Assembly (NCBI RefSeq): GCF_000381825.1
Contig: NZ_KB907121.1
Location: 20,001-84,000, forward strand
From: Thioalkalivibrio sp. ALJT
Lineage (GTDB): Bacteria; Pseudomonadota; Gammaproteobacteria; Ectothiorhodospirales; Ectothiorhodospiraceae
Reading direction: 5' to 3'
DNA: 64,000 bases
Shown: one piece after another, positions 9,753 through 17,908 of the stretch
How the letters are laid out: each line of letters begins with the position of its first letter
How positions within the stretch are numbered: the stretch's first letter is position 1
Program-made: the position numbers and the translations under genes
Notes under the pieces: generated by a model
Database searches by the model: none
What the model was told of the DNA's origin: nothing
What the model saw: only the letters and a program-made list of their open reading frames with translations

Positions 9753-10191
9753 ACAGACCGGCCATCTGATCCAGGCGCTGGCCGGCCGGGGTATCCCCCT
9801 TGCCGGCGGCCACGACCGCATCGCGGTAGCCCGCCACCAGCTCCGGCACCACGGCCGTCACCTGCTTGCGGCGCAGACGCCCGGCGCCGGTAACCGGCCA
9901 GGTCGCGCGGAAGTCACAATTATCCAGCGCATCGCAGACCCACAGGCTCCACTCGTGCCGCGTCACGTCGATCTCGTGCTGACGGATCACCAGGCGATAG
10001 ACATGCTCGGCATTCATATCCGCCATGCCCACCCCGGGGCCCACGTGCTCCACCTGCAGCTCGGCGGCGATCCGGTTGATCGCCTGCTCCAGCGCGGCCA
10101 GGGCCTGGTCGACCTCCGCATTCAGCGTACCGCCGGCCTTCGCGGCGGCGACCAGGGGACGGATGGACTCGACTTCGAACTCGTGGCTCAT
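9745..10191 (-). CDS. Conserved hypothetical protein (148 aa)
   Basis: I do not recognise this family. The protein is soluble and acidic, with no signal peptide or membrane span. It has a helical N-terminal half (about 5-50, Ala/Glu/Leu rich), a central segment with several aromatics (HEWSLWVCDALDNCDF, about 80-95) and a helical C-terminus ending in DQMAGLFS. The start at 10191 is chosen because translation upstream of it is arginine/proline rich and unlike the rest. It is divergent from thiD and convergent with the HAD phosphatase, overlapping that gene by 8 bp. Good codon bias supports a real gene. Confidence 0.7.
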   Translation of the reverse strand: MSHEFEVESIRPLVAAAKAGGTLNAEVDQALAALEQAINRIAAELQVEHVGPGVGMADMNAEHVYRLVIRQHEIDVTRHEWSLWVCDALDNCDFRATWPVTGAGRLRRKQVTAVVPELVAGYRDAVVAAGKGDTPAGQRLDQMAGLFS

Positions 10192-10223
10192 GCTGCGTAC
10201 ACTCCCGGGATTCGGAACAGGAA

Positions 10224-10244
10224 CGCCCCGGGGGTGCCGGGGCG
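10224..10244. other. Perfect hairpin in the thiD leader
   Basis: CGCCCCGG and CCGGGGCG form an 8-bp stem around a 5-nt loop, 30 bp upstream of the thiD ATG and 33 bp upstream of the divergent hypothetical gene. It could be a terminator-like or regulatory stem for either transcript. It does not contain the conserved core of a TPP riboswitch. Confidence 0.4.
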
Positions 10245-10274
10245 CGCGCAACCTTAGCACGGGAGTCCTCATTC

Positions 10275-11063
10275 ATGAATCATCCCCCGATCGCGCTGAC
10301 CATTGCCGGCTCCGACCCCGGTGGCGGCGCGGGTCTGCAGGCCGACCTGACTACCTTTACCCGGCTCGGCGTACACGGGGCCACGGCGGTGACCGCGATC
10401 ACCGTGCAGGACACTCGCAACGTGGTGGATTTCACCGTGCTCCCGCCGGAGCAGCTGCGCGCCCAGATCGAGGTCACCCTCGCCGATCTCGAGGTCGCCG
10501 CGATCAAGATCGGCATGCTCGGCTCGGTGGAGAACGTGACCGTCGTCTCCGCGCTGCTCGGCGCGCACCCGCACATCCCGGTGGTACTGGACCCGGTGAT
10601 GGTCGCCGGCGGCGGCGGGGCGCTGGCCACCGAGGCGGTGGTCGACGCCACGCGCGAGGCCCTGCTGCCGCGGGCCACGCTGATCACCCCGAACGGCCCC
10701 GAGGCCGCCCGTCTGGCCCGCACCGAGACGCCCGAAGAATGGGGGCCCCGGCTGCGCCAGCTGGGCGCGCGCAACGTGCTGATCACTGGCGGGCACGAGG
10801 GCGCCGAGCAGGACCCGATCATCAATCGCCTCTACCGCGAGGACGACCACATGCGCCCGTTCGAGCTGCCGCGCCACCCGGCCGGCTACCACGGCTCCGG
10901 CTGCACCCTGGCCGCGGCGATCGCCGCCTTCCTCGCCCGGGGCCGTGACATCGAACCGGCCGTGATCGAGACCCAGGCGTTCATGAACGATGCCATCGCC
11001 CGCGGCTATGCCCCCGGCCACGGCCAGCACATCCCCAACCGCCTGTGCCCGCATGACGACTGA
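10275..11063 (+). CDS. thiD: Hydroxymethylpyrimidine/phosphomethylpyrimidine kinase
   Basis: Phosphorylates HMP and then HMP-phosphate to HMP-pyrophosphate for thiamine synthesis. The 262-aa protein has the ribokinase-fold substrate motif AGSDPGGGAGLQADL at residues 11-25, LDPVMVAGGGG at about 107-117 and the anion-hole/catalytic motif HGSGCTLAAAIA near 202-213. Thr or Leu replacements common in the family are absent, so it looks fully functional. It overlaps thiE by 11 bp, so the two are co-translated, and hemL follows on the same strand. Confidence 0.95.
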   Translation: MNHPPIALTIAGSDPGGGAGLQADLTTFTRLGVHGATAVTAITVQDTRNVVDFTVLPPEQLRAQIEVTLADLEVAAIKIGMLGSVENVTVVSALLGAHPHIPVVLDPVMVAGGGGALATEAVVDATREALLPRATLITPNGPEAARLARTETPEEWGPRLRQLGARNVLITGGHEGAEQDPIINRLYREDDHMRPFELPRHPAGYHGSGCTLAAAIAAFLARGRDIEPAVIETQAFMNDAIARGYAPGHGQHIPNRLCPHDD

Positions 11064-11697
11064 TAGCCGAGCGCCCCTGCGCGGGCTTTACTTCATCACC
11101 CCCGCGGTGCCGGAGGGCGCGGACCCGCGCGCCACCCACCTCGCCCATGCCGAGGCCGCACTGCGCGGCGGCGCCAGCCTGATCCAGTTCCGCGACAAGC
11201 AGCTCGCGGACGACGCTCGCGAGGGGATCGCCCGCGAGCTGGTCGCCCTCGCCCACACGCACGGCGCGCGCTGCATCATCAACGACGACACCGAGCTGGC
11301 CGCGCGCATCCAGGCCGATGGCGTGCATCTGGGCCGCGACGATCCGGACCCGACCGCGGCCCGCGCGCTCCTGGGGCCGGACGCGGTCATCGGGGTCTCC
11401 TGCTACAACGAGCTGGCGCACGCCGAGGCCGCCGCCCGGGCCGGCGCCAGCTATGTCGCCTTCGGCACCCTGTTCGCCTCCCCGACCAAGCCGGAGGCCG
11501 CCTATGCCGGGCCGGAGCTGCTCCGCCAGGCGCGCGCGGCACTGGACCTGCCGATCTGTGGCATCGGCGGCATCACCCCGGACAACGCGGCCGAGGTGGT
11601 CGCGGCCGGGGCAGACCTGGTCGCCGTGATCCAGGGCATCAGCGCCGCGCCCGACCCGGAAGCCGCCGCCCGACGCATCAGCACACTGTTCGACTAA
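11053..11697 (+). CDS. thiE: Thiamine-phosphate synthase
   Basis: Joins HMP-pyrophosphate with thiazole phosphate to give thiamine phosphate. The 214-aa TIM-barrel protein has the expected motifs: GLYFITP at the start, LIQFRDKQ, DGVHLGRDD, GVSCYNELAHA, FGTLFASPTK and GIGGITPDNAAEV. ATG 11053 lies inside the 3' end of thiD and starts the family-typical N-terminus. An open frame further upstream is low-complexity thiD shadow. ThiD and ThiE make adjacent steps, so the overlap keeps them in balance. Confidence 0.95.
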   Translation: MTTDSRAPLRGLYFITPAVPEGADPRATHLAHAEAALRGGASLIQFRDKQLADDAREGIARELVALAHTHGARCIINDDTELAARIQADGVHLGRDDPDPTAARALLGPDAVIGVSCYNELAHAEAAARAGASYVAFGTLFASPTKPEAAYAGPELLRQARAALDLPICGIGGITPDNAAEVVAAGADLVAVIQGISAAPDPEAAARRISTLFD

Positions 11698-11778
11698 CCC
11701 CTTTGCACCGCCCGGCGGCCGCCGCTATGGTTGCCAGGCCTACCGACACCCGAACTCAACGAAACACAGGACACCGTC

Positions 11779-13056
11779 ATGCAGGAAACCGAGCGTCTGT
11801 TCGAGGCCGCCAAAGAACACATCCCCGGGGGCGTGAACTCCCCGGTCCGCGCGTTCAAGGGCGTGGGCGGCACCCCGATCTTCATGGACCGCGCCAGTGG
11901 CGCCTACATGTGGGACGCCGACGGCCAGCGCTACATCGACTACATCGGCTCCTGGGGCCCGATGGTCGCCGGCCACGCCCACCCCGAGGTGATCGAGGCG
12001 GTGCGCGAGGCCTGCAACAACGGCCTGTCCTTCGGCTGCCCGACGCGGCTGGAAAACGACATGGCCGCGAAGGTCTGCGAACTGGTGCCGTCGATGGACC
12101 TGGTGCGCATGACCAACTCGGGCTCCGAGGCCACGATGAGCGCGATCCGGCTGGCGCGCGGCTACACCGGGCGCGACCGCATCGTGAAGTTCGAGGGCAA
12201 CTACCACGGCCATGGCGACTCGCTGCTGGTGAAGGCCGGCTCCGGCGCCCTGACCCTCGGCCAGCCGAGCTCCCCCGGCGTGCCGAAGGAGCTGGCCGCC
12301 CTGACCAGCACCCTCACCTACAACGACCCGGACGGCGTGCGCGCCTTCTTCGCCGAGAAGGGCGACGAGGTCGCCTGCATCATCGTCGAGCCGATCGCCG
12401 GCAACATGAACTGCATCCCGCCGGAACCGGGCTTTCTCGAGACCCTGCGCGAGGTCTGCGACCAGCACGGCGCGGTACTGATCTTCGACGAGGTGATGAC
12501 CGGCTTCCGCGTGTCGAAGAACTGCGCCCAGGGCTATCTCGGCGTCACCCCGGACCTGACCACGCTGGGCAAGATCATCGGTGGCGGCATGCCGGTGGGG
12601 GCCTTCGGCGGCAAGCGCGCGATCATGGAACACCTCTCGCCGCTGGGCCCGGTCTACCAGGCCGGCACCCTGTCCGGAAACCCGATCGCGATGACCGCCG
12701 GGCTCAAGACCCTGGAGATCCTGTCGCGTCCGGGCTTCCACGACGAACTGGAGCAGCGCACGAAGAAGGTCGTCGCGGGCTTCGAGGAAGCCGCGCGCGA
12801 GGCCGGGGTCGCCCTGACCACCAACCAGGTGCCGGGCATGTTCGGCCTGTTCTTCTCGGACCAGAAGGTCACCGACTTCGCCGGCGCCACCGCCTGCGAC
12901 ACCGCCGCCTTCGGCCGCTTCTTCCACGCGATGCTGGGCGAGGGCATCTACCTCGCCCCCAGCGCCTTCGAGGCCGGCTTCATGTCCAACGCCCACTCGG
13001 ACGCGGACCTCGACGCCACCATCGAGGCCGCTCGCAAGTGCTTCAAGGCGCTCTGA
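11779..13056 (+). CDS. hemL: Glutamate-1-semialdehyde 2,1-aminomutase
   Basis: The PLP enzyme that makes 5-aminolevulinate from glutamate-1-semialdehyde, the step after HemA in the C5 haem pathway. The protein is 425 aa. The PLP lysine is K265 in [17 protein letters not shown], and the N-terminal signature [12 protein letters not shown] and the GSEATM loop are intact. ATG 11779 is preceded by CAGGA. It lies 81 bp after thiE and is followed by a GC-rich inverted repeat (GGGCCGGC and GCCGGCCC, about 13076-13106) and a family A element. Confidence 0.97.
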   Translation: MQETERLFEAAKEHIPGGVNSPVRAFKGVGGTPIFMDRASGAYMWDADGQRYIDYIGSWGPMVAGHAHPEVIEAVREACNNGLSFGCPTRLENDMAAKVCELVPSMDLVRMTNSGSEATMSAIRLARGYTGRDRIVKFEGNYHGHGDSLLVKAGSGALTLGQPSSPGVPKELAALTSTLTYNDPDGVRAFFAEKGDEVACIIVEPIAGNMNCIPPEPGFLETLREVCDQHGAVLIFDEVMTGFRVSKNCAQGYLGVTPDLTTLGKIIGGGMPVGAFGGKRAIMEHLSPLGPVYQAGTLSGNPIAMTAGLKTLEILSRPGFHDELEQRTKKVVAGFEEAAREAGVALTTNQVPGMFGLFFSDQKVTDFAGATACDTAAFGRFFHAMLGEGIYLAPSAFEAGFMSNAHSDADLDATIEAARKCFKAL

Positions 13057-13161
13057 GCGCCTGCCCCCTCTCGCCGGGCCGGCCGGCTCCATCCCAGCCG
13101 GCCCGGTCCCTGCCTGACGCCCCCACCCTCTCGTGCTTGAGGCCCTGACCCAGTCGCCGCC

Positions 13162-13430
13162 AGGGGAACACTGATCAATGTACACACTCGCGCTCGAGTC
13201 GCTTTTGCGTGCGAACAAGGCACGGCGACTGCCGTGCAGTCATTCTGCACAAGGGAGCCGGAACGCCGTTCCCGCGCAAAAGCGGCCGAGCCCCTTGGGG
13301 TTGGTACCCCAGGTTCCCCGATCCTGCGTTGCGCCGCTTGCGGGTAGAACCACTACCCACTGCGCGACGCGCCTTGTCTCGGAAAACCTGGGGTACCAAC
13401 GCGAGTGTGTACATTGATCAGTGCTCCCCT
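13162..13430. repeat. Family A inverted-repeat element, best-preserved copy (269 bp)
   Basis: The ends are a 30-bp terminal inverted repeat with one mismatch. The left end (13162-13191) begins AGGGGAACACTGATCAATGT and the right end (13401-13430) ends TGATCAGTGCTCCCCT. A second, inner inverted repeat pairs GGTTGGTACCCCAGGTT (about 13299-13315) with AACCTGGGGTACCAAC (13385-13400). There is no open frame of its own beyond overlap with the downstream transporter, and no transposase. It looks like a MITE, a non-autonomous element. No clear target-site duplication is visible. It fills most of the 348-bp space between hemL and the transporter start. Confidence 0.8.
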
Positions 13431-14220
13431 AGGCCTGGGCCTGCTATTTGTGCTTCTGGGCCTGGTCGCCGGCATCCCGGCCGGGATGTTCGGCATTGGC
13501 GGCGGGCTGATCCTGGTGCCGGTATTCGTCGCGATCTTCAGCCTGCTGGCCTTCGACTCGGCCAGCCTGGTGCAGCTCGCGGTCGGCTCCTCGCTGGGCG
13601 CGATCATCCCCACCGCGGTCCTCTCCGCCCGCGCCCATCACCGCCGCGGCGGGGTGGACGGCACGGCCGTGCGCCGCCTGCTGCCGGGGATCATCGTCGG
13701 GGCCCTGCTCGGCGCCTGGCTGGCCACGCGCATCGACTCCGACCACCTGGGTCGCATCTTCGGCGCCTTCGAAGTCGCGATCGGGATCTGGATGCTCCTC
13801 AACATTCAGCCGCCGAAGGCGCCGGTGCCGAGGCGCAGCGTCTGGCTGGGCGGCGGCACCGTGATCGGGGCCGTCTCCGCGCTGATCGGCATCGGCGGCG
13901 GCACCCTGACCACGCCGTTCCTGGTCAGCCAGGGGCTGGAACTGCGCCGGGCGATCGGCTCGGCCGCGGCCCTCGGCGTGCCGATCTCCATCGGCGCGAG
14001 CCTGGTGTTCGCATTGCCGCAGTGGACCGACCCGGCCTACCAGGCGCCGGAGTGGGCGCTGGGCTATCTCTATCTGCCGGCCATCCTCGGCGTGGTGATC
14101 GGCACGGCCATCAGCGTACGCGCAGGTGTCTGGCTCACCCATCACCTGCCCGTAGCCACCCTCCGCCGCGGCTTCGCCGGCGTGCTGATCCTCGCCGGCA
14201 TCCTGATGCTCCTGCGCTAG
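13405..14220 (+). CDS. TSUP (TauE/SafE) family membrane transporter
   Basis: Probable exporter or importer of sulfite, sulfonate or another small anion. The 271-aa protein has seven to eight hydrophobic spans. The two family repeats are visible: AGMFGIGGGLILVPVF near the N-terminus and IGIGGGTLTTPFLV at about 157-170. The start is unsettled. The frame opens with GTG 13405, then TTG 13414, both inside the right terminal repeat of the family A element, and no ATG occurs before the first membrane span. A TauE-type exporter would fit a sulfur-oxidising organism, but the substrate is not known. Confidence 0.85.
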   Translation: MCTLISAPLGLGLLFVLLGLVAGIPAGMFGIGGGLILVPVFVAIFSLLAFDSASLVQLAVGSSLGAIIPTAVLSARAHHRRGGVDGTAVRRLLPGIIVGALLGAWLATRIDSDHLGRIFGAFEVAIGIWMLLNIQPPKAPVPRRSVWLGGGTVIGAVSALIGIGGGTLTTPFLVSQGLELRRAIGSAAALGVPISIGASLVFALPQWTDPAYQAPEWALGYLYLPAILGVVIGTAISVRAGVWLTHHLPVATLRRGFAGVLILAGILMLLR

Positions 14221-15014
14221 CCCTCATGGGTCAGCGCTCCCCTGTGCGTGAACGGGCGGTTGCGCCATGGCGGTGGCAGCGACTGTTTCGCCATTCGGTG
14301 TTTACGACGCCTTCGGTCCACCGCCTGCCTGATGGTGGCTGGTCCTGGAGTGGCATCCGGTGTTTATGGTGGCTTCGGTCCGCATACTGCCAAGCGCTGA
14401 CTCGCCAGCGCGCCGCGAGGTACTTCTTTGCTCGTGCAAAGAAGTACCCAAGAAACACGCCCGACTGCCGCGACCCCGGCCCGCTGCGCGGGCCGGGGTT
14501 TCCCTCGCTCCGAGGCTTTTCGCGGGCGGCGCTGAACTCGCTGCGCCTTCGGCTCCGCTCAGACATCCAGCGCCTTGAATCCCGCGAAAACCCTCTCCGC
14601 TCGGCGCGACGACAACGGGGGGTCAAGGTCAAGACAACGGCCATCCCCACATTCGAGCTATTGGTGGGAGGCTGGGCTTTCCGACATCTCGGGCACGCTC
14701 GGCCTTTGGCCGTTGCGTGCCGCGCCCGCGAGCGGGCGCCGGGGGCTTTCAGGCGGCAGGGCCGTTGTGGTTTCGTGGGGCTGGGATACCTTCTGTCTTG
14801 ACCTTCCTCTCCCGTATGGAAAGGGTTCCCGGGCGGAATCCGGTTGCCCTTCTTTGGGTCCTTTCTTGGGCAAGCAAGAAAGCCAGTTGTTGATCAAAAA
14901 CGGGCGGGGCGCGCTGGCGAGTCAGCGCATGGCAGGTCGCTGACCGAAGGCACCGTAAACACCAGAGGATGAACCAGGCCCAGCCACAGCCAGACGGCGG
15001 GGGAAGCCCCAAAG
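14221..15014. repeat. Composite non-coding repeat island (about 790 bp)
   Basis: This gap has no credible gene. It is bounded by a long imperfect inverted repeat of about 75 bp (about 14335-14414 and 14908-14985), whose perfect 21-bp core is at 14394-14414 and 14908-14928. Inside are a perfect 12-bp stem (GGTACTTCTTTG with CAAAGAAGTACC, 14419-14448), a terminator-like 11-bp stem (14473-14499) and a wide inverted pair TTTTCGCGGG/CCCGCGAAAA (14517-14526, 14581-14590). A shorter direct copy of the left end (CGGTGTTTACGACGCCTTCGG) starts near 14296. The hairpin-plus-CCCAAGAAA pattern resembles intergenic repeats common in gammaproteobacterial genomes. Confidence 0.65.
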
Positions 15015-15956
15015 TCAGGCGATGAGGTGGGTGGCGAGGGCAAACCACAGCGGCAGGGTGATCAGCGACAGCGCCGTCGTCAGCGTCACCGCCGCCGCAT
15101 AAAGCCCGGTATCCAGCCGGAACCGATCACAGAACACGAGACCAAGCACCATCGCCGGCATCGCCGCCTCCAGCACCGACCCGACCCCCGGCACACCCTC
15201 CAGCCCGATCCACAGCACCATCCCCAGCGCAAACAGCGGCGCCAGCACCAACTGCACCCCGGCGACCACCGCCAGTGGCCGCGCATCACGGCCGCGAAAA
15301 CGATTGAACACCAGCGCGAGACCCAGCGAAAACAGCATCAAGGGCGCGACACTGTCGGCCAGGAAGCCAAGGAAGACATCCAGCCAGTCGATCAGCGGGA
15401 TGCCGGCAAGATTAAGGCCCACACCCAGCACGGCCGCCCAGATGGAAGGCACGGCAGCCAGACCGCGCAGCGGGCTGCCACCCCCGTACAGACGCACGGC
15501 CTCGGGGTCGCCGTAACGCCGCGCCAGCAGCACGCCGAGCGTCAGCACCAGGGGCAGACAGGCAAACAGATCGTACTGGATGGCGACCGCGCGCCCGGCA
15601 TCCCCGAACAGGCTGTCGAGGATCGGAAGCCCCAGATAGGTCGCATTGGGCCAGGCCGCCGCCAGCAGCATTGCGCCAACGGCCGCACGTTCCGCCATGC
15701 AGACCCGACAGGCCAGCAGGGTGGCCGCTACCATCGCCAGGACCGTAAGCCCGGCAACCAGGGCGATGCGCAGCGAATCCAGTCCCAGCGGCGCCGTCCA
15801 CAGGACCTGGAGCACCAGGGCCGGCAACAACAGGTAATAAACCAGGGTGGTCAGGACGCGGCGGGCGGTGTCGGCATCCAGCCCGCCCGGTTGCAGCGCG
15901 CGCCAGATCACGCCCGCCACGATCAACGCCCCCATCTGGGTCATCACGGCGAGCAT
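15015..15956 (-). CDS. AEC-family (auxin efflux carrier-like) transporter
   Basis: A 313-aa integral membrane protein with about ten hydrophobic spans in two five-helix halves, the usual shape of bacterial AEC permeases that move malonate, malate or similar anions. Family features are the N-terminal LLLPALVLQVL, AAAWPNATYLGLPILDSLFG with the conserved Asn/Pro/Gly segment, and the C-terminal AMPAMVLGLVFCDRF. The substrate cannot be assigned. It stands alone between the repeat island and the trxA terminator. Confidence 0.88.
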   Translation of the reverse strand: MLAVMTQMGALIVAGVIWRALQPGGLDADTARRVLTTLVYYLLLPALVLQVLWTAPLGLDSLRIALVAGLTVLAMVAATLLACRVCMAERAAVGAMLLAAAWPNATYLGLPILDSLFGDAGRAVAIQYDLFACLPLVLTLGVLLARRYGDPEAVRLYGGGSPLRGLAAVPSIWAAVLGVGLNLAGIPLIDWLDVFLGFLADSVAPLMLFSLGLALVFNRFRGRDARPLAVVAGVQLVLAPLFALGMVLWIGLEGVPGVGSVLEAAMPAMVLGLVFCDRFRLDTGLYAAAVTLTTALSLITLPLWFALATHLIA

Positions 15957-16146
15957 CAGTTGGCCGCCTGTCGGTCCTGAGTGCCCATAGCGGACCGCAT
16001 GGAAAAACGAGAGCTATTTTTGATGATCACAAGGCTGCCAGCGGAATCCCTGCGCCGTCGGGGCATGGCGACGACATCCCTCCCGAAACGGGGCGCGACC
16101 CACCCCACCGGGCCCATTCTACGGGTGTTGGCCGTGCCCCACATGC

Positions 16147-16181
16147 AAAAACCCGGCAGGGGCAGGCCCGGCCGGGTTTTT
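16147..16181. terminator. Bidirectional rho-independent terminator
   Basis: AAAAACCCGGC and GCCGGGTTTTT form an 11-bp stem flanked by A and T runs, so it works on both strands. On the minus strand it ends the trxA transcript, and the operon upstream of it, 50 bp after the trxA stop. Confidence 0.85.
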
Positions 16182-16230
16182 GCGGCAGGCGCCGAAACGG
16201 CCCCGCGGTCATGTGGTGCGCTGGATACGC

Positions 16231-16617
16231 TCAGGCACCGCCAGCCTGCTGCTGTTCCTGCTGCTGGCGTTCGATATCGGCACGCACCTGTTCCATATCC
16301 AGCTCGCGCACCTTGCCCAGCACTTCGTCCAGCTGTCCGGCGGAGAGCACGCCCGGCTGCGAGAACACGATGATCTGCTCGCGGAAGATCATCAGGGTGG
16401 GGATGGAGCGGATCTGGAAGGCACCGGCGATACCCTGTTCTTCGTCGGTATTCACCTTGGCAAAGACGACATCGTCGTGCTTGCCCGAGGCCTCCTCGAA
16501 GGTCGGAGCAAATTGCTGGCACGGGCCGCACCACGGGGCCCAGAAGTCCAGAATGACGATGTCGTTTCCGGTGATGGCGGCTTCGAAATTGTCCTGCGTA
16601 AGTTCCTGAACGGCCAT
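16231..16617 (-). CDS. trxA: Thioredoxin
   Basis: A cytoplasmic thiol-disulfide reductase partner. The 128-aa protein has the canonical WCGPC active site (C30, C33) in LDFWAPWCGPC and the cis-proline in RSIPTLMIF. A C-terminal extension of about 25 residues, rich in glutamine (RQQQEQQQ), goes beyond the E. coli TrxA length. There are no zinc cysteines at the N-terminus, so it is not TrxC. It may be a secondary thioredoxin rather than the main one. It is the last gene before a strong terminator. Confidence 0.85.
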   Translation of the reverse strand: MAVQELTQDNFEAAITGNDIVILDFWAPWCGPCQQFAPTFEEASGKHDDVVFAKVNTDEEQGIAGAFQIRSIPTLMIFREQIIVFSQPGVLSAGQLDEVLGKVRELDMEQVRADIERQQQEQQQAGGA

Positions 16618-16673
16618 GATGGCGGACTCCGGTTAAGTGTGTGCGAGAACCTTAACAGCCTCGCCGCCCGGTT

Positions 16674-17276
16674 TCAGGATTTCGACGCCGCGAGCATGGC
16701 CGCTCGCAGGCGCTCCAGGCGCTCGATCGGATCGTCCGCCTCCAGCAGCTGCTGCTTGATCGGCAGGTCAATGGGCAACAACTCGGTCAGGCGGGCGGCC
16801 ACCCAGGTGGAGTCATCAAAGCGTCGTTCCAGATGTGACCACGGCGTACCCAGTTGGTCCAGCAGGCGCTCCAGCAGGTCCGCCAGCGAGGCGTAGTCCA
16901 CCGGCAAGCTGACCTCCGGGTATTCCTGCAGCGGCTCCACATCGCCCAGCCACAGGCCATCATCGGCACGCCGGGCATTACGAATCATGCGCCGCCCCTC
17001 GCCTTTCACCAGAATGCCCAGCAATCCGTCCGGGCGCTGATCCCAGTCCACGATGGCCGCTTCGGTACCGACCTCATGAAAGCCGACCGCCGGGTCCGTC
17101 TCCGCAGGCTGGTCAGCGGCGTCCTGCTGGGCGTCGATCGCCACGACCACGAAGCGACCGTCATCGCGCAGGCAGCGCCTCACCATGTCCAGATAGCGTG
17201 TCTCGAAGATCCTCAGGGGCAGCAAGCCCTCGGGGAACAGCACCGTATTCAGCGGAAACAGCGGCAACGTGCTCAT
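16674..17276 (-). CDS. Lon N-terminal (LON substrate-binding) domain protein
   Basis: A 200-aa protein made only of the LON substrate-recognition domain, without the AAA+ ATPase or protease part of Lon. The start [22 protein letters not shown] is the hallmark, followed by [10 protein letters not shown] and a C-terminal helical segment ([14 protein letters not shown]). The role is unknown; relatives are thought to bind unfolded peptides. ATG 17276 overlaps the ubiX stop by 4 nt (ATGA). The long frame upstream is ubiX read in another frame. Confidence 0.88.
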   Translation of the reverse strand: MSTLPLFPLNTVLFPEGLLPLRIFETRYLDMVRRCLRDDGRFVVVAIDAQQDAADQPAETDPAVGFHEVGTEAAIVDWDQRPDGLLGILVKGEGRRMIRNARRADDGLWLGDVEPLQEYPEVSLPVDYASLADLLERLLDQLGTPWSHLERRFDDSTWVAARLTELLPIDLPIKQQLLEADDPIERLERLRAAMLAASKS

Positions 17277-17908
17277 GCGTCCTCTCCCGACGCGGGCGGC
17301 ATCCCCCAGCGCGGCCCCAGGGTATGCTCCACCCCGAGGTGGTCCAGCACCCGCGCAACCATGAAATCGACCAGATCGTCGATAGACTGCGGTCGATGAT
17401 AAAAGGCCGGATTGGCCGGCATCACTACCGCGCCCATGCGCGCCAGGCGCAGCATGTTCTCCAGGTGGATCTCGGAGAACGGCGTCTCGCGCACCACCAG
17501 CACCAGACGACGGCGCTCCTTCAGGACCACGTCGGCGGCCCGTTCGATCAATCCGCGCGAGGCACCGGTCGCAATCGCCGAGAGCGTCGCGGTGGTGCAG
17601 GGGCACACCACCATCGCCCCCGGCACCGCGGACCCGCTGGCCACCGGCGCGGTCCACTGTTCCGGGCCATAGCAACGGATCTGACCCTCACCAGCTCCGT
17701 GACGCTCGCTGAAGAAACGGGCGATCTCGGCCGGGCGCCCGGGCACATCGAGATCGGTCTCCAGCCCCAGTACGACCTGGGCCGGCTTCGACAGCATCAG
17801 GTGCACCTGCACCCCGGCCGTCACCAGGCACTCCAGCAGACGCAGGCCGTAGGGCGCGCCGGAGGCGCCGGTCAGGGCCAGGGCGATACTGCGCGGGCGA
17901 TCGTTCAT
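17273..17908 (-). CDS. ubiX: Flavin prenyltransferase UbiX
   Basis: Makes prenylated FMN, the cofactor needed by the UbiD decarboxylase in ubiquinone synthesis. The 211-aa protein carries the N-terminal flavin loop [33 protein letters not shown] and [20 protein letters not shown], all UbiX signatures. Its start overlaps the mpl stop by 4 nt and its stop overlaps the LON gene, so mpl-ubiX-LON are translationally coupled. No ubiD is in the window. Confidence 0.95.
   Translation of the reverse strand: MNDRPRSIALALTGASGAPYGLRLLECLVTAGVQVHLMLSKPAQVVLGLETDLDVPGRPAEIARFFSERHGAGEGQIRCYGPEQWTAPVASGSAVPGAMVVCPCTTATLSAIATGASRGLIERAADVVLKERRRLVLVVRETPFSEIHLENMLRLARMGAVVMPANPAFYHRPQSIDDLVDFMVARVLDHLGVEHTLGPRWGMPPASGEDA

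Noticed and set aside
10192-10274. Possible TPP riboswitch upstream of thiD
   Set aside because: The gap is only 83 bp and lacks the conserved thi-box core. Only a simple hairpin is present.
13057-13160. Rho-independent terminator after hemL
   Set aside because: GGGCCGGC/GCCGGCCC can pair but no U run follows, and the pair is in generally GC-rich sequence. It is mentioned under hemL only.
11740-13218. 492-codon minus-strand frame opposite hemL
   Set aside because: Shadow frame of hemL with low-complexity Arg/Gly/Ala content.
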